Below, piece after piece: positions 18,405-27,500 of a stretch of DNA of 64,000 bases. The notes beneath the pieces were generated by a model that saw only the letters and a list, made by a program, of their open reading frames with translations, did not search any database and was not told the origin of the DNA. The DNA is taken from assembly GCA_943333275.1 (NCBI GenBank), contig CALQSQ010000002.1, positions 49,271-113,270 of the forward strand. Direction: 5' to 3'. How positions within the stretch are numbered: position 1 is the stretch's first letter; every line of letters begins with the position of its first letter. The DNA is from Akkermansia muciniphila. GTDB taxonomy: Bacteria; Verrucomicrobiota; Verrucomicrobiia; Verrucomicrobiales; V1-33. The position numbers and the translations under genes are program-made.

Positions 18405-19340
18405 ATGGGCACTGCCTCCTCCGATCCACCCCCGCATCACCCGGCACCGCGCATCGATCTGCGTCGCGGCACCCTGTGGATGTTGCTCTCCCTCGGCTGC
18501 TTCACGGCCAACTCGCTGCTCATCAAGCATCTTTCCACGGACCGCCACATCGATCCGTGGCTGACGATGAGCTTCCGCTGTGGCATCGGCCTGCTGATGA
18601 TAGCGATCGTGTTCGGGCCGTCCGGCGCGCTCAATGTCCGGCGTTCGTTCCTGAGCTGGTTGCTCGCCTCCCGCGGCGTGCTCGGCGCCCTGGGCACGGC
18701 GGCCTATTATACAAGCGTGGGACCGCTGGGTGCAGGCAAGGCCACCTTGATCGGCAACACCTGGTGCGTGTGGGCCGCCATCATGGCGGCGTTCGTGCTG
18801 CATGAGCGGCTCGGGCTGATGAAGGTCCTCGGCATCGTCATCGCCATCGTTGGCCTGGGTCTGCTCACGGACATCTCACCGGAATCGCTGGCGCACGATG
18901 GCAAATGGGTGGCCGTGGCCCTGGCCGGGGCCATCCTCGCGGCGCTGGTCGTGGTGGTGATCCGCCAGCTCACGAAGACCGAAACCACGGCCACCATCTT
19001 CGCCTCGCAGTGCATGTATGGCCTCCTGCTCGCGCTGCCTTTCGCGGCCAGGCATGTGATTCATCTGACCGCCATCGATGTGACGCTGCTGCTGGTCGCG
19101 GCAATGTGCGCCGGCGTGGGACAGATCGGGATGACGGAGGGCTTCCGCTATCTCACCGTGGCCGCGGGCGGCGCGTTCCAGATTACGTTGCCGTTGTTCA
19201 TTTCAACCGGCGGCGTGCTGTTCTTTGGCGAGCGCTTCAGCCTCGTGCAGGCGTTGGGCGGCGCCCTGATCCTCGCAGGATCGTTTCAAACGGTGGCCGG
19301 CATCCGCTGGCGCAGGGCATCCGTGGCGACAGGGAACTGA
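18405..19340 (+). CDS. EamA/DMT-family transporter
   Basis: This 311-residue integral membrane protein has ten predicted helices in two homologous halves, typical of EamA (drug/metabolite transporter) proteins. The first half starts at LWMLLSLGCFTANSLLIKHL and includes AAYYTSVGPLGAGKATLIGN, the conserved helix 3-4 region. The second half includes GGAFQITLPLFISTGGVLFFGE and ends ALGGALILAGSFQTVAG. It could export amino acids, nucleotides or other metabolites; the sequence does not say which. It stands alone in the accessory zone after the tRNA. Confidence 0.85.
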   Translation: MGTASSDPPPHHPAPRIDLRRGTLWMLLSLGCFTANSLLIKHLSTDRHIDPWLTMSFRCGIGLLMIAIVFGPSGALNVRRSFLSWLLASRGVLGALGTAAYYTSVGPLGAGKATLIGNTWCVWAAIMAAFVLHERLGLMKVLGIVIAIVGLGLLTDISPESLAHDGKWVAVALAGAILAALVVVVIRQLTKTETTATIFASQCMYGLLLALPFAARHVIHLTAIDVTLLLVAAMCAGVGQIGMTEGFRYLTVAAGGAFQITLPLFISTGGVLFFGERFSLVQALGGALILAGSFQTVAGIRWRRASVATGN

Positions 19341-19410
19341 GCCCACCCGCATCCCGATATTTCAGCAGGTTTCCCCTCGGATGGCAACCCCTATCCCGAA
19401 GCCTTCCCTT

Positions 19411-19495
19411 CCCCTTCCGTCACTCCCACGGCGCAACCGGGGCTGGATCCGCCCACAGTCCTCGGCGTATTGCACGAGCTTAACGATGCGCGACC
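19411..19495 (+). repeat. Imperfect direct repeat, left copy flanking the Sel1 gene
   Basis: The left copy begins CCCCTTCCGTCACTCCCACG and closes with GAGCTTAACGATGCGCGACC. A matching copy lies after the Sel1 gene at 20362-20443. Both ends of the repeat are well conserved and the middle is diverged. Confidence 0.7.
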
Positions 19496-19547
19496 CGAAA
19501 CCGAATTTCTCCTCGCTATCATGCTGGAATCCGCTATCTCATCAACC

Positions 19548-20330
19548 ATGAAGGCATTACTCGCTACGCTTGCTCTCACGTTCGGACTGCTTTGTGCGTC
19601 AGTTTCCGCAAAGGAAAAGAAGGACGATGCACCCGATCCCAAGAAATTTGAGGAATACAAAGCAGGGGCCGAGAAGGGAGATGCCCAGGCTCAGGCCATA
19701 CTCGGAGTTTGCTACGCTACAGGCACCGGCGTGGCGCAGGACTACGGGGAGGCAGCAAAGTGGTGGCTCAAGGCGGCGGAAAAGGACAATGCCACTGCTC
19801 AAGTCAGTCTCGGATTCTGCTACGCTAACGGCATCGGCGTGGAGAAGGACGCAGGGGCGGCAGTGAAATGGTATCGAAAGTCTGCTGGGCAGGACAATGC
19901 CGCTGCTCAATACAATCTCGGATTTTGCTACCTTAGAGGCAATGGGGTGGAGAAGAACGGTTCGTTGGCAGTGAACTGGTTTCGCAAGGCTGCGGAGCAG
20001 GACAATGCCGCTGCTCAATACCATCTCGGAGCCTGCTACCAAGACGGCATCGGCGTGGAGAAAGACGCTGCGGAGGCAGTGAAATGGTTTCGCAAGGCTG
20101 CCGAGCAGGGCTTCGATCAAGCCACGGATAAACTCGCTAAGATGTGCGAAGATGGACAAGGCATGGACAAAAATTTGGCGGAAGCGTATGGTTGGTATGC
20201 CCTCTCCTCAAGAAAACACCGCTGCGAGGCCCTGCAGTCAATAATGTCGAAGGAGCAGTTGGAGGAGGGAAAGAAACGTGCCAAGGAATTGCGCGAACAG
20301 ATTGATGCCAGAATGAAGAAAGGCAACTGA
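19548..20330 (+). CDS. Secreted Sel1-like repeat protein
   Basis: The ATG at 19548 starts a signal peptide (MKALLATLALTFGLLCASVSA); the track's 19470 start would precede it. The mature protein carries about five 36-residue Sel1-like repeats. A typical unit reads AAAQYNLGFCYLRGNGVEKN followed by AVNWFRKAAEQ. The repeats stack as alpha/alpha solenoids that bind other proteins. The C-terminal tail (QSIMSKEQLEEGKKRAKELR) is charged and helical. The gene sits precisely between two roughly 80-base direct repeats, which suggests it moved or was duplicated as a unit. Confidence 0.85.
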   Translation: MKALLATLALTFGLLCASVSAKEKKDDAPDPKKFEEYKAGAEKGDAQAQAILGVCYATGTGVAQDYGEAAKWWLKAAEKDNATAQVSLGFCYANGIGVEKDAGAAVKWYRKSAGQDNAAAQYNLGFCYLRGNGVEKNGSLAVNWFRKAAEQDNAAAQYHLGACYQDGIGVEKDAAEAVKWFRKAAEQGFDQATDKLAKMCEDGQGMDKNLAEAYGWYALSSRKHRCEALQSIMSKEQLEEGKKRAKELREQIDARMKKGN

Positions 20331-20361
20331 CCCGGGTTTCCTGAGTCTATTTCTGAGCCTC

Positions 20362-20443
20362 CCCCTTCCGCCACTCCCACGGCGCAACCTAGCCCAACTC
20401 GCCAGAGTCCCGTCCTACTGCGTAATCTTAACGATGCGCGTCC
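20362..20443 (+). repeat. Imperfect direct repeat, right copy flanking the Sel1 gene
   Basis: The right copy begins CCCCTTCCGCCACTCCCACG and closes with AATCTTAACGATGCGCGTCC, matching the 19411-19495 copy at both ends. The shared element TAACGATGCGCG is echoed by TAACGATGAGCGC at 20861. Confidence 0.7.
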
Positions 20444-20539
20444 TAAAGAACCGTTTCACCACGGTGCCCGTGTAGGTGCGGGGATTGGCAGGTGTCCAGT
20501 TCAATAGGTCGCTGCTTAACACGTTACACCAACTGTTAC

Positions 20540-20845
20540 TCAGGAGGCCACGTCATTGTGAATCTCCCCCTCTGCTGCTACCTCAAACGTCTCGTCACGG
20601 AAGTCGATGCCCCGCAAAACTTCCGCGAAGTTCGGGCCAGACCAAATACAAAGGCAAACATCCTCGCCGTCCTGACGACGGGCAAACTCGATGCTGTCAA
20701 TCAAGAGTCTGATGCCAGTCTCCGAATTCAATGGAACGCGAACGAACATGCCTCTCTGAATCTCGCCCTCGACTATCGATCCAGCCATGACAAATAGCTT
20801 CCGGTCAGGAATCTCGAAGGTGTCTCTGACGTGGAATCTAGGCAT
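20540..20845 (-). CDS. Small protein with EF-Tu domain-2-like beta barrel
   Basis: The start is placed at the ATG at 20845 (MPRFHVRDTFEIPDRKLFVM), giving 101 residues. The pattern FxVRDTFEI...GSIVEGEIQRGMFVRVPL is that of the second domain of translational GTPases (as in EF-Tu, where FxVEDVF...GRGTVVTG precedes a G-x-v-x-x-G-x turn). No GTPase domain is present, so this is a stand-alone beta barrel of unknown role. It has the size and isolation of a gene-cassette ORF, and the next gene upstream is another small ORF on the same strand. Confidence 0.65.
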   Translation of the reverse strand: MPRFHVRDTFEIPDRKLFVMAGSIVEGEIQRGMFVRVPLNSETGIRLLIDSIEFARRQDGEDVCLCIWSGPNFAEVLRGIDFRDETFEVAAEGEIHNDVAS

Positions 20846-20877
20846 AGCGTGTGAGTGGCCTAACGATGAGCGCATGC

Positions 20878-20962
20878 ACCACTACCAGCGGCGGCGCACG
20901 TCGATCACGGGGTTGAGGTTGTAGTTAGGGGAAAACATCGAAACAGGGCGGCTGGTAGTGGT
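20878..20962. repeat. Inverted repeat between two cassette-like genes
   Basis: ACCACTACCAGC (20878-20889) is perfectly repeated as GCTGGTAGTGGT (20951-20962), with a 61-base loop. A shorter pair, CCTAAC (20859-20864) and GTTAGG (20924-20929), overlaps it. The GTTAGGC seen on the minus strand agrees with the attC core GTTRRRY. It lies just past the stop of the 126-aa gene, where a cassette recombination site would be. The attC reading is weak. Confidence 0.4.
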
Positions 20963-20964
20963 TG

Positions 20965-21345
20965 TCATGACGCGGCTTGTTCTCCGGTCTTTTCTGTTGG
21001 AACGTCGATGAGATCAAAAGCCATTCGCCGACCAATACACAGAAGGCTCTGCTCCAACGCGGTTAATTCAGAAGGGCTCCGAGTTGCTGCGTCAATCAAC
21101 CGTCTGCGCCATCGTGTCCAGTTCGCCTCGATCCCCTCGACCGCTTCACTCGATGCAAGGGGCGAGTCATCAAAGCCGAACTCAAATCCGCAGTCACACA
21201 TCTCGAAGGACGCCGATCCGTCATCAAAATACGGCGGCTCGGCAAACGATTCGCTGCCGCAGACGGGGCAAAGATACAGGCCATTCTCAGCTTGGTGCAA
21301 AACGAAGACTTCGCCGCTCGGGTGATGGCAGGAATGAGTCTTCAT
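20965..21345 (-). CDS. Small zinc-ribbon protein of unknown function
   Basis: This 126-residue protein carries two pairs of cysteines in a zinc-ribbon layout: YLCPVCGSESFAEPPYFDDG and FEMCDCGFEFGFDDSP. The combination CPxCG...PPY...SFExC-CGFEFGxDD is a recurrent small-protein family whose function I do not know. The C-terminal half is helical and basic (WTRWRRRLIDAATR). The gene has no obvious partner except the neighbouring beta-barrel ORF on the same strand. Confidence 0.65.
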   Translation of the reverse strand: MKTHSCHHPSGEVFVLHQAENGLYLCPVCGSESFAEPPYFDDGSASFEMCDCGFEFGFDDSPLASSEAVEGIEANWTRWRRRLIDAATRSPSELTALEQSLLCIGRRMAFDLIDVPTEKTGEQAAS

Positions 21346-21467
21346 TTCTTGGAGAACAGTGTTATTCTGTGTCCAACGTGGACGCTGTGCAGAAAAGAGG
21401 GTTGGACACTGTGCGGGAGGGTGGAAGGTGAGTTCCCGATGAGAGGGAGGGTGGCGATGGGGGAAGG

Positions 21468-21711
21468 GTGTCCAAATTGGGCAGGAACGTCAATGACAAA
21501 ACCGTCCAGTTTCCGGATTGGTCGGCGCGGCCGCGGGAGTTGGAGGTGGAGGTGTTGCCTGTGGCGGGGAAGGCTGGTGCAGAAGCTGCGGGAGAAGCAG
21601 TATGCGGGGCGGACGGTGGATACTTATGGGCAGTGGGTGGAGATGTTCCAGCAATGCTGTGCGGCGAAGGGGATGGGCCTGGAGGCAGTGAGCGGGGTCG
21701 TGGATGGTTGA
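21468..21711 (+). pseudogene. Tyrosine-recombinase (integrase) N-terminal remnant
   Basis: The text KLREKQYAGRTVDTYGQWVE in one frame matches the SAM-like core-binding domain that opens phage and integron integrases. A preceding part (KTVQFPDWSARPRELEVEV) lies in another frame, so there is at least one frameshift near 21570. The sequence ends GLEAVSGVVDG and then stops, and no catalytic domain (R...HxxR...Y) follows. It is a dead fragment that testifies to past site-specific recombination here. Confidence 0.5.
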
Positions 21712-21753
21712 ATTTCGCGTTTGATTATTGCAATCAATAGGCAATAATGGTGA

Positions 21754-22416
21754 ATGGCCAAGAAACTTAACTGGACCGCTCATTCCAAGTTTGCCCAAGG
21801 CATCGCTGAGGGCATGTCTGCCACCCGTGCCTATATGGAGGCAAGGCCAGGTGCCAACCTCGCCCAAAGCTATGCGGCCAAGGAGGCTTGTGGATTATTA
21901 AAGCAGGGTAAAATCATCGGAATGGTTGAGCACTATCGCAAGGCGCTCGTGGAGCGTGCGACGGAGGAGTTTATCCTGACCCGTAACGAAATCCGCCGTG
22001 CTCTGACGTTGGTCGTGACCACGCCGGCCACCAAGCTCCAGGAACCCGATAACGAGTGGCTGGTGCAAGAGTTGTCTGTCACGGAAGGGCCAAACGGGAC
22101 TACGACGAAGGTCAAGGGAATGTCTAAACTGGGGGCGCTGCAAGAGTTGGCAAAGTTAGACGGTCACTATGAGGCGGAAAAGGCCCCGCTTCCACCCAAG
22201 AGCCTCACTTTCGGGATCGAGGATGCCCACGAGGCGTTTTCCCACGATCCGATGTACCTGGAGTTCCTCAAGGAGGCCGCGGTCTTCGAGGCAGCCAAGC
22301 GCGCCAAGGTGATCGAGATTCAGGAGGCGGCACTTCCGCCGGCCCGCCGGACCCAGGCGGACTTGGACGCGGCACTGGACGCTGATGAGGAGTTTCAACA
22401 ACTCATCAGATCATAA
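21754..22416 (+). CDS. Phage terminase small-subunit-like protein
   Basis: This 220-residue protein has an N-terminal helix-turn-helix-like region (residues 5-60). SKFAQGIAEGMSATRAYMEA followed by SYAAKEACGLLKQGKII fits the pattern of terminase small subunits (F-x-x-x-Y-x-G-x-x-A-T-x-A-Y...A..G..LL..PKI). Those proteins bind phage DNA pac sites and recruit the large subunit. The middle (VTTPATKLQEPDNEWLVQEL) resembles the central region of some TerS proteins. The C-terminus is acidic and helical (LDAALDADEEFQQLIRS). No large terminase or other phage gene follows; instead a resolvase does. It is likely a prophage relic or a re-used DNA-binding protein. Confidence 0.55.
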   Translation: MAKKLNWTAHSKFAQGIAEGMSATRAYMEARPGANLAQSYAAKEACGLLKQGKIIGMVEHYRKALVERATEEFILTRNEIRRALTLVVTTPATKLQEPDNEWLVQELSVTEGPNGTTTKVKGMSKLGALQELAKLDGHYEAEKAPLPPKSLTFGIEDAHEAFSHDPMYLEFLKEAAVFEAAKRAKVIEIQEAALPPARRTQADLDAALDADEEFQQLIRS

Positions 22417-22514
22417 AAACGAAGGATCCACCCGAACTGTGTTCAAATAATCACCCTCGGAATTTGCGCTGAGTTGAACCGGGAGAATCTGCGGGAAGGC
22501 GGCTATAAAGTGAG

Positions 22515-22540
22515 TTCAGGAATACATTTGTATTTCTGAA
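22515..22540. promoter_or_regulatory. Near-perfect palindrome upstream of the resolvase gene
   Basis: TTCAGGAATACA-TT-TGTATTTCTGAA is an inverted repeat with 12-base arms and one mismatch. It ends 21 bases before the resolvase ATG. It could be an operator or a resolution (res) subsite bound by the recombinase itself. The surrounding bases are AT-rich compared with the rest of the zone. Confidence 0.5.
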
Positions 22541-22561
22541 TACACTCGACTACTGTTCAAC

Positions 22562-23194
22562 ATGAGCAAGCCACCAATCCCAGCCGTCATCCTCGTCCGA
22601 GTATCCACCGTCAAACAGGATTCTGACCGCCAAGTTACCGAACTCCGGGCGGTTGCCGTCTCCCGAGGGTGGGAGGTGGTGGAGGTCTTGGAGGAAACAG
22701 TTTCGGGTCGGGCGGACCAATCGGAGCGGTCCGGCCTGCACCGGGCGGAGGAACTGGCGCTAACTGGTAAGATCAAGAAGGTGCTGGTTCACGAGGTCAG
22801 CCGTGTGGCCCGGAGGGTAAGTCTGGTGCATTCCTTCGTGGAGATGCTGGAATCCTACGGGGTATCGCTCTACTGGCACGCTCAGGCCATCGAGACGCTG
22901 CTGCCTTCCGGTAAGCGCAACCCTGCCGCGGGGATCATGCTGGCGGTGCTGGCTGAGATGGCACGGGCCGAGACGGAGACGCTGCGGGAGAGGATCAACA
23001 GCGGGCTGGCAGAGGCCCGGCGCAAAGGGGTCACTCTTGGCCGGCCCAAGGGCAGCGGGGCTACTGAGCGGCAATTTCTGGCCAAACACCGGGATGTGGC
23101 CAAGCTGCTGCGGGAAGGTCAAAGCATCCGCAATGTTGCCAAGATCACGGGGAAAGGAATCTCCACGGTCCAGCGGGTGAAGGCGGCTAGCTGA
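22562..23194 (+). CDS. Serine recombinase / resolvase
   Basis: This 210-residue protein is of resolvase/invertase length. The catalytic domain starts AVILVRVSTVKQDSDRQVTE, where the serine in RVST is the nucleophile. SGRADQSERSGLHRAEELA and VLVHEVSRVARRV are the conserved active-site arginine regions. A long helix (LAEMARAETETLRERINSGLAEA) is followed by the linker RRKGVTLGRPKGS, the usual junction to the DNA-binding end. The C-terminal HTH (IRNVAKITGKGISTVQRVK) is of the Hin type. A palindrome lies just upstream. It probably served a transposon or plasmid-like element. Confidence 0.93.
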   Translation: MSKPPIPAVILVRVSTVKQDSDRQVTELRAVAVSRGWEVVEVLEETVSGRADQSERSGLHRAEELALTGKIKKVLVHEVSRVARRVSLVHSFVEMLESYGVSLYWHAQAIETLLPSGKRNPAAGIMLAVLAEMARAETETLRERINSGLAEARRKGVTLGRPKGSGATERQFLAKHRDVAKLLREGQSIRNVAKITGKGISTVQRVKAAS

Positions 23195-23273
23195 AAGGTA
23201 TCATTTCCGCTTAGGCGGAGACCTGAACGAGGAAGCTGCGCCCACATAGGTTTCAAAATGGGAAGGGGATCCG

Positions 23274-23783
23274 TCAGCTCACGGCACGGATGTTTCCGAT
23301 GACCTCCCCTTGCCAGGGGGATTCCGGCCATCCCGGGCGTCCCGCCTCCTGATAACTGCGATCCAGTAATCCGCGTATTTCATCGCAGGGGAAGCCAAGG
23401 GAATGCAGAAAGCCTCCGATCACCGTTCCCGTCCTGCCCCGCCCCCCGACGCAATGGATCGTCACACCCTCCTGCTGGAGACCTGAGCGGAGGAGGTTGA
23501 CCGCCCGATTGACCTGTTGCTCCTCGAAGTCCGGGGCGGTTGGCATTTCTTCTTCGTACTGATCTTCCAAGGGGATCATTCCTAGCATCCGGAGCGGTGC
23601 CGGGTCATAGGGTTGTGACTCCTGGCTGAGGCGCAGGACTAGGGCAATACCAAGTTCGTGGAGTTCATTCCAGCGTGTGGCCGCATCGGGCTGACGCATC
23701 GCGACCAAGGGATGCCATCCCTCAACGGACAGACGAAAGTGGATCCATGGGAGCGGGCGGTCGATGGAAAATGCGCGAAGCAT
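23274..23783 (-). CDS. Dual-specificity/tyrosine phosphatase-like protein
   Basis: The start at the ATG at 23783 (MLRAFSIDRPLPW) gives 169 residues. The active-site loop HCVGGRGRTGTVIGGF (CX5R) is complete, with cysteine nucleophile and phosphate-binding arginine. An upstream aspartate region (PLEDQYEEEMPTAPDF) could supply the general acid. The architecture resembles CDKN3/PTP-like single-domain bacterial phosphatases, which act on phospho-Ser/Thr/Tyr or inositol phosphates. It could counteract the Ser/Thr kinases in the window, but nothing in the context shows that. The gene is single and lies between the resolvase and a lipoprotein gene. Confidence 0.85.
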   Translation of the reverse strand: MLRAFSIDRPLPWIHFRLSVEGWHPLVAMRQPDAATRWNELHELGIALVLRLSQESQPYDPAPLRMLGMIPLEDQYEEEMPTAPDFEEQQVNRAVNLLRSGLQQEGVTIHCVGGRGRTGTVIGGFLHSLGFPCDEIRGLLDRSYQEAGRPGWPESPWQGEVIGNIRAVS

Positions 23784-23977
23784 GATCGGGAGAATAATGG
23801 CTGGGCTGCAACAAAGGATGGCGCAGACCCTATCGCCGTCAAGGTGACAGGGGTGACGCAGCCCCCTCACTCCCCAATCGCGATCCCCCCTCCTACGCCG
23901 CCCTCGAAAAGGAAATTCCTTTCAGCCAGAGCGACAAAAATCAACGCCAGTGCTACACCACTCAAGTGTTCCAAGGT

Positions 23978-24301
23978 TCAGTCATCCATCCTCTCCACAA
24001 CCTTGATCGTGGAAATCTCCGGGTCGCCCGGCTTCAGAGCTTTAAACTTCAACTCCGCGCCTCCATAGCGGCCGAATGGACGCGCCGGATGTTGGTCCAC
24101 CGTCATCGGCACCATAACCAACCCGCGCTGTCGGCACCAGGCATCCGCCTTCTGGTAAGCCGCAGCCTTCGCGCGGCCACCATTTGTCAGCCCCACCTCC
24201 GTGGTCGATATCATATACGTCTGCGGACCCGCCGGCACCACGCCCGTCGAACATCCAGTTAGGATTAAGGCCAGTCCACACGCTTGCACAAATCGCTTCA
24301 T
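23978..24301 (-). CDS. Small lipoprotein
   Basis: I chose the ATG at 24301 because it gives a signal peptide with a lipobox (MKRFVQACGLALILTGC), so the mature protein starts with a lipid-modified cysteine and is about 91 residues. The body contains TNGGRAKAAAYQKADAWCRQ, similar in style to small envelope lipoproteins of unknown role. A tail of mixed charge (LKPGDPEISTIKVVERMDD) follows. The first 18 residues of the track ORF before this start are not needed. Confidence 0.75.
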   Translation of the reverse strand: MKRFVQACGLALILTGCSTGVVPAGPQTYMISTTEVGLTNGGRAKAAAYQKADAWCRQRGLVMVPMTVDQHPARPFGRYGGAELKFKALKPGDPEISTIKVVERMDD

Positions 24302-24555
24302 GCCTAGACCTCTAGCGTCCAGCCTTTCCCACTGCAACCGCCAAAGCACCCGCATTCATAAAGACCACGCTCAGTCGGCGAGAATCCTGAACCGCATTTT
24401 CAGTGACTGATCTTACTGGGAAACCCGCCGACGGGAAATGGATCAAATTATTTTGAGGATTGGGATGAGAAGATTTTTTCAATTCAGAGTGGAGATTTGA
24501 AATCGAATGGCGTGATCGGTGAAGATTGGAGGTGACTCGTAGTGTTGTTGATTTG

Positions 24556-27500
24556 CTACGGATTCGAAATCCGGAAACGCATAAACATCCGCTTGTTGGT
24601 GCCAACGGGCACGCTGAAGGCGTGCTGCGGGGGGATTCCGGTGTCGGGGATCGCTGTCCAAGTGGCGGGGAGCAGGGAGGTGCTCCACTCCGCTCCGTAG
24701 GTGATTCCAGAGACGCCCGGTGGGTGGTTGAAATAAACCACGAAGTTCCCGCCGATGATCTGCCCAACCGGCAGTTGCCCATCGCCGCCCACTTTGGGGT
24801 TAAATCCGAAGGCAAACTCTGTCAGGTTCACCAGTCCATCGTGGTCGTAATCATTCAGGTCAGCACCGTCCCCGCTGTTTGCAATGCTCCCAAAATGTGT
24901 CTGCCGCCAGACCTCCACCGCTGTGACATTGCCTAGCAGCGCGAGGTCGAACGGATTTTCGTCAGCGTCATTACTGGCCAGGCGCAGGGCCGCCGTTTTG
25001 GGGCCGGCGGACGTTGGGGCGAACTGCACTATGAACGTCGTGCTGCCCAGCGGACCGGCAACGGGGGCCACAGGCGGGACTGTCACGGTAAACATCCCCG
25101 CGTCCGCCCCATCAATCAGAATCCCCAATCCCGTCAGATCTCCCTGCCCTGTATTCTTGATCGTGAAAATGAGGCTGCTGGTCCCATTTACCGCCACAGT
25201 GCCGAAACTCTTCACTCCTCCGTCCGCGAGATTGGTGGAGGCGGGTTGCCTCACTTGGATCTCGGGCGGACCTGGCAGGAAGGTTGCACCAATGGTCTTG
25301 TTGGTATCCATAATCACTCCGAGCGGATTGGTTGCACCTGAGGCGTCACCGCTCCATTCGCTGAAAAAATATCCCTGATCTGGCGTTGCTGTTAGGGTGG
25401 CAGTAGCCCCCGGAGCGAATGGCCCATCCCCTGTAACCGTGCCATGGGAGACAGGAGAAACCGTAAGCACCTTAGGGTTCTCGGAGGCGAATAACTGGCC
25501 AACTTCAATCGCGGATAAAGCGCGGTTGTAAATGCGGACGTCGTCGAGGCTTCCCGCAAAAAAGCTCTGATCTCCGCCAATCCTCAACGGTTGGGCACCC
25601 TGGTTCAAATCTCCTGTCGCGGCGATACTGGCGTCGAGCACTCCGTCCACGTAGATTTTCAGTGTGCTCTTATCCCATGTGAACACGACATGATGCCAGG
25701 CCACGGTGGGTAACTGTGCTGACGAATCAACGAGCTGCTGTCCTCCTGAAGTAAAAACAGCCGCCCTGATTTTTCCTGATTGCTCAAGCTGCAATGTCCA
25801 CTGGCGCTGCGCTCCGTCCTTATTCACCAAATCACTTCGGACCCGCCCGCCCGGACTGAGCGCCGCCACATTGAGCCAAACAGAAACTGCGATCGCATCC
25901 CCTTCGAACGCAGGAGCTTCAGGCACCTCAACTAGTTCGTTTGTTCCATCGAATGAAAAACTGGCAGTCGGAATCAGGAAGCGGTCGGCAATGGGCGCTG
26001 CACCCTGATTGGTGCCGTGATGAATGAAATCCGTTAAGTCATCCGCATTCCCATTGAATGGATAATACGCCACCAGCCCCCTCCAAACACCGCTATCAAT
26101 TCCAGTGAGCGTAAGCGAGGCGACATTGCTCATGACGGTGCCATTCGTGTCAGTGACTTTTACCGTGTAGTTCCCAATGTGCCAAGGCTGGGCGCTGACG
26201 ATGTTGTAACTGCTGCCCGTGGCATTCGGTATATCGACGCCGTCTTTCTGCCACTGGTAGCTGAGCGTGCCTTGCCCGGTTGCGGTGATGCTGAAGGTCA
26301 CCGGCTGGCCACGCTGCACGTTTGCGGTTGAAGGTTGGCTGCTGATCGTAGGAGCAACTATCGCCACCGTGTGATAATGTCCAGCCGCAATGGCTGTCAC
26401 CCCGGTTAGCCCGGCAGGCACGATAGCCTGCCCGAATTCAGGGTAGGCACCTGTGTTGGTCTGGCCTGAACCCCAAGCCACCAACGTGCCATTGCTCTTC
26501 AAGGCCACAGAGTGAGTAACGCCTCCCGCTATGGCAGTGACTCCGCTTAAGCCCAGAGGCACATTCGTTTCACCCCAGGCGTTATCTCCCCACGCCACCA
26601 CAGTGCCATCGCTCTTCAAGGCAATCGAATGATACCAACCCGCCGCAATGGCTGTCACCCCAGTCAAGCCACCAGGAACGCTGATTTGACCAAACTCATT
26701 TCCTCCCCATCCCACCACCGTGCCATCGTTCTTCAGGGCCAAAGTGTGGGTAGCTCCTCCTGCAATGGCTATCACTCCAGTGAGGCCCGGAGGAACGCTG
26801 ATCTGACCAAATTCATTCCCTCCCCACCCCACCACCGTGCCATTGCTCTTCAATACAACCGTGTGCTGTTCTCCCCCTCCAGCAATAGCCGTTACCCCAT
26901 TCAGGCCGACAGGAATATTTGTTTGGCCGTAGTCGTTTCGCCCCCAGGCCACTATTGTGCCATCACTCTTCAGGGCCACAGAATGGCTTGTCCCCCCTGC
27001 AATGGCAGTAACACCATTTAAGCCAGCAGGAACGTCTGCTTGGCCATAGTTGTTGGCTCCCCATGCCACTACCGTGCCATCTCCCTTCAAGGCCAAACTG
27101 TGACCTCCATTGGCACCTCCCCAAAGCGCTGTCACCCCAGTTAAGCCTCCGGGAACGGTTGTTGCGGAGCTATGGCCCCACGCCACCACGTTGCCAGTCG
27201 GAGCAATCGAAGTCAGCACGAAAGAGTCGTTAGATGTCAGCGCGCCATCACTTACGGTTATTGTGATGGTGGCAACCCCGCTCTGCCCACCGTGCAGAAA
27301 AGCCTTCGGTGTCACCGTTACCGTGCGGTTCGCGCCGCTGCCACCGAAGACAATGTTCGAGTTCGGCACCACCGCCTGGTTACTTGAGGTGCCGCTTACG
27401 ACGAGGGAGGCTGCAGCCGTCTCGGCATCACCCACGGTGAAAGGAATCGCTGCCGTGCTCACGCCCCGATTTGTGCTCTGATTGGCGATATCGCTAATCG

